14,754 bases of DNA, taken from NCBI GenBank assembly GCA_002422725.1, contig DITE01000100.1, positions 1 through 14,754 on the forward strand, written 5' to 3'. The stretch is from Bacteroidales bacterium UBA6192. GTDB taxonomy: Bacteria; Bacteroidota; Bacteroidia; Bacteroidales; F082. Of this stretch, positions 6,998 to 13,715 are shown piece by piece; positions within the stretch are counted from its first letter, which is position 1, and the number at the start of each line of letters is the position of its first letter. Made by a program: the position numbers and the translations under genes. The notes below the pieces were generated by a model, which saw only the letters and a list, made by a program, of their open reading frames with translations, was not told the DNA's origin and did not search any database.

Positions 6998-9944
6998 ACA
7001 AAACTTTGTTGATGGTTGTTTCAAACAGTTCGTTATCAATTGGTTTTGGAATATACGCATCAAAGCCATATTCCAGAAGTTTTTCCTTATCACCTTTCAT
7101 CGCCATAGCCGTAACAGCAATTACAGGGGTATTGCGAATGCTTTCGGTTTCGCGAATGCCTTTTAAAACGCCAAATCCATCAAGACCTGGCAGTGTAATA
7201 TCCAGCAGAATCAAATGAGGTTTGAAGTTGCGGGCTTTTTCAAGCCCTGTGAGCCCATCCTCAGCTGTCAACAAAAAGTACTGATCTCCGAGTAAAGCCT
7301 GAATAGTCATGCTGTTATCCGGATTATCCTCAATGAGCAGTATGGTTGGGTCGCCGGCTTTCCCGATGGTTTCTTTACGCGGAGAAGAAATTTTCGCAGT
7401 TTCCACTCCCAAATCAAACATGGTATCGACTCTTCGGAGCAGTTCGGAAAGGTTTAACTCGCCTTTTTGAATCAACTGATTGATATTATTCCCTTTCAGG
7501 ACACTTAATTCTTCCTTGGTAACATGTTTGGCTGTCAGAATCAATACAGGAACCACATTGTCAAACTCTTTCCTGATCTGACGCAACACCTCAAACCCAT
7601 CCATGCCAGGCATCATCAAATCCAGAATAATTCCATCGGGCATCGAATTGCGCATGCTTTCCAGTGCTTCATTCCCCGAAACAGCCACCTGCACTGTATA
7701 CCCGTCGTTCATTAAAACATCTTTCAATTGAATAATCTGTGGTTCACTGTCTTCCACAATCAGAATACACTTATTCCTGTCATGAACCAAAAGTTGTTCA
7801 TTTCTCCTTTTCGACACAGGCATTTCAATAGTTGTATACTGGATATCAACAGGTTTCAAAGGAATCAGTACACTAAATACAGAGCCTTTACCCGGTTTGG
7901 ATTCTACAACAATATTTCCGTCCAACATTTCACTGTATTTACGGGCAATAGCCAGACCCAGTCCCGATCCGCCAAACTTGCGTGAAGTGCGTTCATCGGC
8001 CTGCCTGAATTCGTCAAAAATCACCGGTATATGCGCATCGTCAATTCCAATCCCTGTGTCGAGAATCACCACTTTTAGGTGATCTCCTGTTGGAATTACC
8101 GACACCTCAACCTGACCTTTTTCGGTAAATTTAATCGCGTTAGACAGTATATTAAGTAATATGTGACGGCATTTATCCCGGTCGCTAATTAACCAATATG
8201 GATCGGACAAAGCATGATTTGTGAGGGTGAGGTTTTTCTCGTCAGCCGAGGGTCTGACCACCATAATCAGTTCTTCGATCAGTTCTGCCATCGAAAAGCG
8301 GCTCATCAGCAATTCCTCTTTCCCGGCTTCAATGCGCGACAGATCGAGAATCTCGTTAATAAGTGTCAACAGGCTCTTTCCGTTTCGGCCAATCACGTCG
8401 AGGTAGCCGAAATCTTCCTCATCGATCTTATTTTTCAATTTGCGTATCAGCACACCCGAGAGTGCTATAACCGAGTTGAGCGGGGTGCGGAGCTCGTGAC
8501 TCATATTCGACAGGAAGGAACTCTTGAGCCGGTTCGTTTCATCTAATTGGTTTTTTTGCATTTCAAGCTCAATATTGTATTCCTTCAACTCATCTGTCTG
8601 CACATTCAACTCACCGGCTTGTTGCTCAAGCTCTTTGTTTTGTGCATCAAGCTGACGCAACATGTACACTACTTTTTCATGCGACACAACGGCATTAATC
8701 CGGGCATTAAGAAATGGATACAACTCACTTAGCAGCTTAACAGCCAATGGCGGGAAGCTTTGAACACCAGCCAAAGAAATTGCTGCTACAGGCTTTTCCT
8801 GTTGAAACAGCGGGATGGTAACAATGGTTTTTGGGAGTATTGTTCCGGCAACAGTGGCGAAAACAAAAGGCGAATTCTCTTCAATCTGATCCATTATGCA
8901 AATCGTTTTCATCGAAAAAGCTTTACTGAATTCACCTTCGGTCAGAGACTCTGAAATATGTGAGAGTGAATCCATTGAAATGCCTATTGAAAAAATGAGA
9001 TTAAACTTTTCTTTATCTTCATTTCTGACAAAAAACGAACCCATTTGTGCTCCGGTAATGATCATCAGTTCATGTAGCATCAATTCGCCAAATTTGTCTA
9101 ATTCGTTTTCGTTGGCAAGTTTGTTGGTGAATGAGGCAGCTATTGATTTTACCTTGATTTCCTGCTCGATGGTCTGTGCCAGTTTGTTGTAAGTATTGGC
9201 CAATAATCCGATTTCGTTGGTAGAATTATTATCACTTCGGGCCGTGTAGTTGCCTTCCCTGAACTGCTCTGCAACAGCAACAAGCTTGTATATGGGTTGT
9301 CGGATGCTTCTGATGAGAAAAACGACAAGGAGTATCGAAAACAGGATAAACAGTATGATAATTTCTCTAAGCGCACGAATTACATTTGTTCGGTCAGTCA
9401 GGGCGTTCTGATAAAAACTCTCTGCTTTATTGTGAGCAAAAATGACAAGTTCATCTACAGCTTTCATCATTTTTTTCACATGAGCGCCCCCTGCTCCATC
9501 GGGCATAACCCGCGCTCTGGCCTCAGCTTTTTTCCCATTTCTGACAAGATAGATGGTATGATTGGTGATTGCTTCCCAGGCCTTGAAGTCAAAATAGGCA
9601 CTGTCGATGTCTTCGGTTTCGCCAAGATACCTTTCATAAATGAGGTCGAATGATTTGAAAACTTCGACTTTATATTGATTAAAATGGATCACATGCGATT
9701 CTATTTCGGTTTCATTTTCAGCCAGTATAATGTCCTTCATGCTGCGGTGCATAGCTGTAATATTTGCTTTTATGCTTGCAGCAGCATTGGACACATGAAA
9801 AGGATGTTCATATAAGGCCCTGGTGTTGTTCCACAACTTGTTCACGAAGGTTAAAGAGGTGGCGCCCAATATGGCCACAAACAGCAACACTATTCCAAAT
9901 CCGATTATCAACCTCGCTCTAATGCTTATATTCTTTGCTTTCAT
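6987..9944 (-). CDS. Membrane hybrid histidine kinase, 4HB_MCP-like sensor, HAMP, GAF, HisKA, HATPase, two receivers
   Basis: This 985-aa protein has two membrane helices (about 11-33 and 194-213) bracketing a roughly 160-residue periplasmic helical domain that resembles the four-helix-bundle sensor of chemoreceptors (4HB_MCP; HRSMKDIILA at 66-75). HAMP follows (about 212-266), then a GAF-like domain (about 273-420), a regular heptad coiled coil (about 425-470), HisKA with His483 in NMSHELRTPLN, and HATPase with Asn602, DTGIGI from 629 and GGSGLGLAIA. Two receivers end the protein: 726-842 (E731-D732, Asp775, Lys827) and 866-983 (E872-D873, Asp915, Lys967). All catalytic residues are present. 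It is the only integral membrane protein of the operon. I chose ATG 9944 (MKAKNISIRARL), which gives a short basic N-terminus before the first helix and lies 25 nt after the methyltransferase stop. The frame back to 10010 would overlap that gene by 41 nt. Confidence 0.92.
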   Translation of the reverse strand: MKAKNISIRARLIIGFGIVLLFVAILGATSLTFVNKLWNNTRALYEHPFHVSNAAASIKANITAMHRSMKDIILAENETEIESHVIHFNQYKVEVFKSFDLIYERYLGETEDIDSAYFDFKAWEAITNHTIYLVRNGKKAEARARVMPDGAGGAHVKKMMKAVDELVIFAHNKAESFYQNALTDRTNVIRALREIIILFILFSILLVVFLIRSIRQPIYKLVAVAEQFREGNYTARSDNNSTNEIGLLANTYNKLAQTIEQEIKVKSIAASFTNKLANENELDKFGELMLHELMIITGAQMGSFFVRNEDKEKFNLIFSIGISMDSLSHISESLTEGEFSKAFSMKTICIMDQIEENSPFVFATVAGTILPKTIVTIPLFQQEKPVAAISLAGVQSFPPLAVKLLSELYPFLNARINAVVSHEKVVYMLRQLDAQNKELEQQAGELNVQTDELKEYNIELEMQKNQLDETNRLKSSFLSNMSHELRTPLNSVIALSGVLIRKLKNKIDEEDFGYLDVIGRNGKSLLTLINEILDLSRIEAGKEELLMSRFSMAELIEELIMVVRPSADEKNLTLTNHALSDPYWLISDRDKCRHILLNILSNAIKFTEKGQVEVSVIPTGDHLKVVILDTGIGIDDAHIPVIFDEFRQADERTSRKFGGSGLGLAIARKYSEMLDGNIVVESKPGKGSVFSVLIPLKPVDIQYTTIEMPVSKRRNEQLLVHDRNKCILIVEDSEPQIIQLKDVLMNDGYTVQVAVSGNEALESMRNSMPDGIILDLMMPGMDGFEVLRQIRKEFDNVVPVLILTAKHVTKEELSVLKGNNINQLIQKGELNLSELLRRVDTMFDLGVETAKISSPRKETIGKAGDPTILLIEDNPDNSMTIQALLGDQYFLLTAEDGLTGLEKARNFKPHLILLDITLPGLDGFGVLKGIRETESIRNTPVIAVTAMAMKGDKEKLLEYGFDAYIPKPIDNELFETTINKVLYGE

Positions 9945-9969
9945 TATATTAAATTTAACAATTTCACAT

Positions 9970-10800
9970 TTAAGAGTTAGCCGTTTTTTTGAACACAGGC
10001 CCGAAACCAAAAGCCTGTTTAAATCCTATAACTGATGCGAGAAGGGCTGTTTCGGATTCACCACAAACAAAATATCCACCGGCAACCAGCGATTTCTGAA
10101 TCTTTGCAAGGATCATTTGTTGATAATAAGGTTTGTAGTAAATCATCACATTACAGCAAAGTATGAGGTCAAAATTGCCAAACAGGCTGGCCGGAGGGGC
10201 AACAAGTCCTTCGCTGACAAGGTTGTAAAAAGAAAAATCAACCATTTCTTTCAAATCATGTTTCAAGGTATACACCGCAGACTTCTCATAAAAATTATTT
10301 TCCAGTAATCCAAGTCGTAGCTGTTTCAGGCTACTTGATGTGTATTGGGCGTTGCGGGCTTTCGTCAGGTTTTTCTCCGAAATGTCGGAAGCGAATATCC
10401 GCACTTTCTTTTTGAAAGCTTGGGTTTTCAGATATTCATGGGCCAGAATAGCCACAGAATAGGGCTCCTGCCCTGCCGCACACCCTGCCGACCAAATCCG
10501 CATCTCGTGGTTCGTGCTTTGATGAAAAATCTCAGGCAGCAACACATGCTCGATCAGGGCAAAGGTCATAGTATTCCTGAAAAACTCGCTGTGCGAATTG
10601 GTTAGCCTGTCAAACAGTTCTGAGCTTTCTTTTAGGGACCCGGAAATTAATCCGGCATATTCGTCCAGGTTGCTGCAATTGTTCAGCAACATCTGCTGCT
10701 GAATGGATTTGTGCACAAAAGTATCTTCATACACATGGATACTTAATCCATGTCTTTGGATGAGTGACTGATTAATGCGATCCAATTCTGCTTTATTCAT
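9970..10800 (-). CDS. CheR-family protein-glutamate O-methyltransferase, stand-alone
   Basis: At 276 aa this is close to the usual CheR length. CheR enzymes transfer methyl groups from S-adenosylmethionine to glutamates on chemoreceptor helices. Visible family motifs are SHSEFFRN (69-76, the usual T-x-FFR segment), RIWSAGCAAGQEPYSVA (101-117, SAM-binding motif I), FASDIS (136-141) and DLILCCNVMIYY (211-222), which matches the CheR CRNV-IY motif except that Arg is replaced by Cys. The catalytic framework therefore looks intact. The ATG at 10800 overlaps the TAA of the upstream PAS gene by 8 nt (ATGAATAA), so the two are probably coupled. No CheB, CheA, CheW or classical receptor lies in the window. 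The substrate is therefore unknown: it could be a distant receptor or, speculatively, the neighbouring membrane kinase. The family call is firm and the chemotaxis role is not. Confidence 0.9.
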   Translation of the reverse strand: MNKAELDRINQSLIQRHGLSIHVYEDTFVHKSIQQQMLLNNCSNLDEYAGLISGSLKESSELFDRLTNSHSEFFRNTMTFALIEHVLLPEIFHQSTNHEMRIWSAGCAAGQEPYSVAILAHEYLKTQAFKKKVRIFASDISEKNLTKARNAQYTSSSLKQLRLGLLENNFYEKSAVYTLKHDLKEMVDFSFYNLVSEGLVAPPASLFGNFDLILCCNVMIYYKPYYQQMILAKIQKSLVAGGYFVCGESETALLASVIGFKQAFGFGPVFKKTANS

Positions 10801-13261
10801 CTACGATATTGTATTTCTTCTCTTTACCCAGCTCGTTCATCAATTGATTGATTTCCTTCTTCAGTTCAATCATTTTCAATTCGCGGCCAACAGTCAGTTT
10901 GTTGAACCTCTCCAGTTCGTCAACTTTTTGCTTCAGCTGCTTTTCCGCATCCTTACGCTCCGAAATATCCCTGACAACGCCCACAGCCATCCATTTTCCT
11001 TTGTGTTGCAATGATGACAATGACAATTCCATAGGAAAGATGGTTCCGTCTTTCTTTAACCCGGTGAGTTCAATTGTTTTCCCTATGGCGTTTCCATCAC
11101 CCGTTTGCACAAAACTGGCAAATGCTGCCTGATGTTCCTCGTGGTATTGCACCGGAGCAAGCATTGTATGCAGATAAAATCCAGTTATTTCCTCATTACT
11201 ATAGCCGAATATTTTTTCGGCAGCTGTGTTCCAGAATACAATTTTCCCCAGATCGTCGGCCATGATTATTCCGTCATACACCGAGCCGGTGATGGCTTCG
11301 AGGCGACGGGAAATTTCTGTATTGATTTCTTCTGCCACTCTTTTCTCATCAATATCAATATGAACCCCTAACATCCTAACTGGTTTGCCATCCGTATCCC
11401 ATTCCACAATACTGCCGATCGACAAAATCCATTTCCAATCCCCCTGCCCGGTTTTCTGTCGAAATTCAACCCGGTATTCTTTGAATCTGCCGGCAATATA
11501 ATCACGATAGGCTGATTCAACTTTCACACGGTCATCCGGATGAATTCTGGACAGCCATGCATCGTTAGTTTCAATGAAAGACGCTGGTTCATAACCAATC
11601 ATAAGTGCGTACTGATCGTTCACTTGTGCCTTACCACTTGTTACATCAAGGTCATAAACACCCAGTTGTGAAGCGTTAAGAACCAGTCTGAGCCTTAGCT
11701 CACTTTCGGTCAATTCCTTTTCATACCTTTTTCTTTCGGTCATATCACGGGTTATTCCGATTACCCCCACTGGTTTGCCCTCAACGTCTCTCAGAAACTT
11801 CACAGTCGACTCAACGTCAAGTACCTGTCCATTTTTGTGAACTTCCTGAGTTTCAATTGTCCTGATACGGTTTAGATCAGTGCCCGGCATTTGCTCATTT
11901 TGCATTTCTTCAGCAAACAGGTTCTGGATTTTCTCACACGATTCGGGAGTCATGGTGTCCCAAAGGGTGCGGCTAAGTGATTCCTCCATGGTGTACCCGT
12001 TCAATCGCTCCACCGAAGGACTTAAATAGGTATAATTCAAATTCATATCCAGGGTATACAGCACATCAGTGCTGTTTTCGGCAATCAGCCGGTATTTTTC
12101 TTCACTCAGACGAAGTTCGAGTTCAATCTTCTTGTTTTCGGTTATATCAGTGAAAATAGTGGCAAAATGATTGGGAAGAGTCTGATAAGCAACCACTTCA
12201 AAGTACTTATCCAATGCGGAAGAATAATTCTCAAACCGTTTCATTTCTCCAGTCAGGGCAACAATGCCATATGTCTCAATCCAGAAGGATTCAGTTTCCG
12301 GCATAACTTGCAAAACGGTTTTGCCGAGAATTTCTGATCGTTTCAAGCCTGTCAATGCTTCAAAACAATCATTAACCTCCAGAAACCGGTAATCAATCAC
12401 TTTACCCGATTCATCCATAATGATCTCATGCTCTGCGAGACCCTTATTCATTTTTTCGACAAGCGTTCTGTAGCGCAATTCGTTGTTTATCAATTTAAAC
12501 TCGCTGTTTTTCCGATCGGTTATATCGCCTACAAATCCCATTAACTGATCATCGGCCACTTTAACGGCTTTTACTGACCACCACACTTTTTTTCCACCCT
12601 TAATTTTAACAATAAGCTCAGTGTAAGCTTCTCCTCCTTCTTTCAGGGCATTAAAGTGGTTCATTCCCGCTTCATAGCTTTCTGTCACCAGAAAATCCCT
12701 GATATTCATGCCCAGTATCTCTTCGATGGAATATCCGGTCATCAATTCTGCTGCATTATTGGCATCTATGTAGTTGCCATCACCATCCGTAACAAAGATG
12801 ATCATCGGTGCATAATCGATATAGGATTGCAGTTTACGTTCCTGCTGCTCCACAGCATTTGATCTGAGCAATGATTCAATTTTCTCCTGGCTTAAATTCA
12901 CCAAATTATCTAAACGCTGCACATCAAGTTGTGACAATTCGCCAAAGAAAACTTCATCAGCACCCTGTCTGAAGTATTGTATCCCGATCTCAAAATCCTG
13001 TTTATCAATACATACTACTACCGGAACAAAATCTTTAGCTTGCTTAAGCTGATGCAATAATTCAAAAGTCTGGTTGTTTTTATACCTGTGTTTCAATAGA
13101 AAAATGCCGGAAAACGAATCGGATAATAAGGAATCCACTTTGTTATTATCTGGTAAAGAGGCTAAATTAGTTATGGTATAATTGGATTCTAAAAGCATGC
13201 CCAGTTTCGATAATTCTCCATCATCGAAATCCTGAGCATATATTTTGAGTTTCTTTTTCAT
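10793..13261 (-). CDS. Multi-PAS sensor protein with degenerate receiver-like N-terminus and no output domain
   Basis: This 822-aa soluble protein is the first gene of the signalling operon. Residues 1-125 have the length and alternating strand/helix pattern of a receiver (LKIYAQDF at the start, VPVVVCI at 79-85, QGADEVFF at 99-106), but where the phospho-acceptor Asp is expected there is SGIFLLKHRY. Five PAS domains follow, at about 142-255, 260-378, 384-512, 518-642 and 648-770; the fourth has the HPDDR signature of PAS_3. The C-terminus (about 770-815) is a charged coiled coil containing LERFNKLTVGRELKMIELKK. There is no H-box, ATP-binding, GGDEF, EAL or DNA-binding domain, so it probably acts through protein contacts. 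The 8-nt overlap with the CheR gene makes CheR a natural partner. ATG 13261 follows an A-rich leader without a Shine-Dalgarno sequence, normal for Bacteroidota. Ligands are unknown. Confidence 0.9.
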   Translation of the reverse strand: MKKKLKIYAQDFDDGELSKLGMLLESNYTITNLASLPDNNKVDSLLSDSFSGIFLLKHRYKNNQTFELLHQLKQAKDFVPVVVCIDKQDFEIGIQYFRQGADEVFFGELSQLDVQRLDNLVNLSQEKIESLLRSNAVEQQERKLQSYIDYAPMIIFVTDGDGNYIDANNAAELMTGYSIEEILGMNIRDFLVTESYEAGMNHFNALKEGGEAYTELIVKIKGGKKVWWSVKAVKVADDQLMGFVGDITDRKNSEFKLINNELRYRTLVEKMNKGLAEHEIIMDESGKVIDYRFLEVNDCFEALTGLKRSEILGKTVLQVMPETESFWIETYGIVALTGEMKRFENYSSALDKYFEVVAYQTLPNHFATIFTDITENKKIELELRLSEEKYRLIAENSTDVLYTLDMNLNYTYLSPSVERLNGYTMEESLSRTLWDTMTPESCEKIQNLFAEEMQNEQMPGTDLNRIRTIETQEVHKNGQVLDVESTVKFLRDVEGKPVGVIGITRDMTERKRYEKELTESELRLRLVLNASQLGVYDLDVTSGKAQVNDQYALMIGYEPASFIETNDAWLSRIHPDDRVKVESAYRDYIAGRFKEYRVEFRQKTGQGDWKWILSIGSIVEWDTDGKPVRMLGVHIDIDEKRVAEEINTEISRRLEAITGSVYDGIIMADDLGKIVFWNTAAEKIFGYSNEEITGFYLHTMLAPVQYHEEHQAAFASFVQTGDGNAIGKTIELTGLKKDGTIFPMELSLSSLQHKGKWMAVGVVRDISERKDAEKQLKQKVDELERFNKLTVGRELKMIELKKEINQLMNELGKEKKYNIVDE

Positions 13262-13281
13262 TGTGTGATGTTATATTAACA

Positions 13282-13314
13282 ATTGTTTTGGTCAGCATGA
13301 ACCGCCAAAACAAT
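13282..13314. promoter_or_regulatory. 10+10 bp perfect inverted repeat upstream of the signalling operon
   Basis: ATTGTTTTGG (13282-13291) and CCAAAACAAT (13305-13314) are perfect reverse complements around a 13-nt spacer. The proximal arm ends 20 bp before the ATG of the first operon gene. On the plus strand the repeat is followed by CGGG and seven Ts (13319-13325), so as RNA it resembles an intrinsic terminator for plus-strand, that is antisense, transcripts. As DNA it could be an operator for a dimeric regulator, and on the operon mRNA it would form a 5'-UTR hairpin. The sequence alone does not decide between these. Confidence 0.55.
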
Positions 13315-13395
13315 CGGGTTTTTTTATGCTAATAATCAATTGGTTTAAGAAAATGGCAAGTTGCACAGTCCTGATTACGGGGATTATAATGTTTA

Positions 13396-13415
13396 CAAAA
13401 AGCCTTTATCAGGCT
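13396..13415 (-). terminator. Weak hairpin with T run, possible leader attenuator
   Basis: Read on the minus strand, AGCCT and AGGCT pair around the 5-nt loop GATAA, and the last stem base begins a run of five Ts. The stem is short, so this is a weak terminator at best. It lies about 135 nt before the first operon gene and could act as an attenuator or a backup terminator for read-through from the hydrolase gene. It may also be chance. Confidence 0.25.
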
Positions 13416-13583
13416 CATAAACAGGATCATATAATTGTCTTGGCTGACCATGACAGTTTGTTTAACATAGAAACTCAGCCAAATGGCGCTCTTCCATGTA
13501 AATTAGTCTGCTAATGTATGCTATTTTGAATCTTTGTGCAACAATATTTTCTTACGCATAAACAATCCATTAAACCATTGGTA

Positions 13584-13597
13584 AATAACATGTTATT
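13584..13597. promoter_or_regulatory. 14-bp perfect palindrome, possible operator
   Basis: AATAACATGTTATT is a perfect palindrome between the hydrolase terminator and the signalling operon. Such a site could bind a dimeric regulator, but in AT-rich intergenic DNA it may be chance. No clear promoter box could be placed beside it. Confidence 0.25.
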
Positions 13598-13621
13598 CGA
13601 TTTAAATACAGTAATTTTAGC

Positions 13622-13646
13622 GAAAAACCTGGCAGTTTAATGCCGG
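13622..13646 (-). terminator. Candidate intrinsic terminator of the glucosaminidase gene
   Basis: On the minus strand, CCGGCA pairs with TGCC-A-GG (one bulged A) around the 6-nt loop TTAAAC and is directly followed by five Ts. It begins about 70 nt after the hydrolase stop codon at 13716. The six-pair, GC-rich stem with a T tract fits a Rho-independent terminator and separates the hydrolase from the signalling operon. Confidence 0.5.
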
Positions 13647-13715
13647 ATAAATGCTCCGAAATCATCAATCGCTGCAAAGCAGTTCCGGAAACCTTCACAC
13701 ATGCAAACAAATTGC

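Larger units (their letters stand above)
13262..13715. other. Intergenic region between cell-wall hydrolase gene and signalling operon
   Basis: No convincing gene is present in these 454 bp. The region holds a candidate terminator for the hydrolase (about 13622-13646), a 14-bp palindrome (13584-13597), a small hairpin followed by a T run on the minus strand (13396-13415) and a 10+10 bp inverted repeat (13282-13314). The operon promoter should lie between the terminator and 13261, but I found no clear TAnnTTTG box with a matching -33 element. A 62-codon plus-strand frame at 13326-13514 has no ribosome binding site and looks spurious. Confidence 0.6.

Noticed and set aside
6998..7093. Longer N-terminus for the REC-PAS hybrid kinase (ATG at 7093)
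   Set aside because: It would overlap the upstream receiver coding sequence by 107 nt, and the receiver domain begins properly just after ATG 6997.
9945..10010. Longer N-terminus for the membrane hybrid kinase (ATG at 10010)
   Set aside because: It would overlap the CheR gene by 41 nt; ATG 9944 gives a normal short basic segment before the first membrane helix.
6987..13261. A chemotaxis operon
   Set aside because: Only a CheR and a 4HB_MCP-like sensor are present. There is no CheA, CheW, CheB, CheY-only protein or MCP signalling tip, so flagellar or gliding chemotaxis cannot be claimed.
13326..13514. 62-codon plus-strand open frame in the intergenic region with a hydrophobic stretch
   Set aside because: It starts directly after a seven-T tract, has no ribosome binding site or promoter box, resembles no family I know, and is opposite to every other gene.
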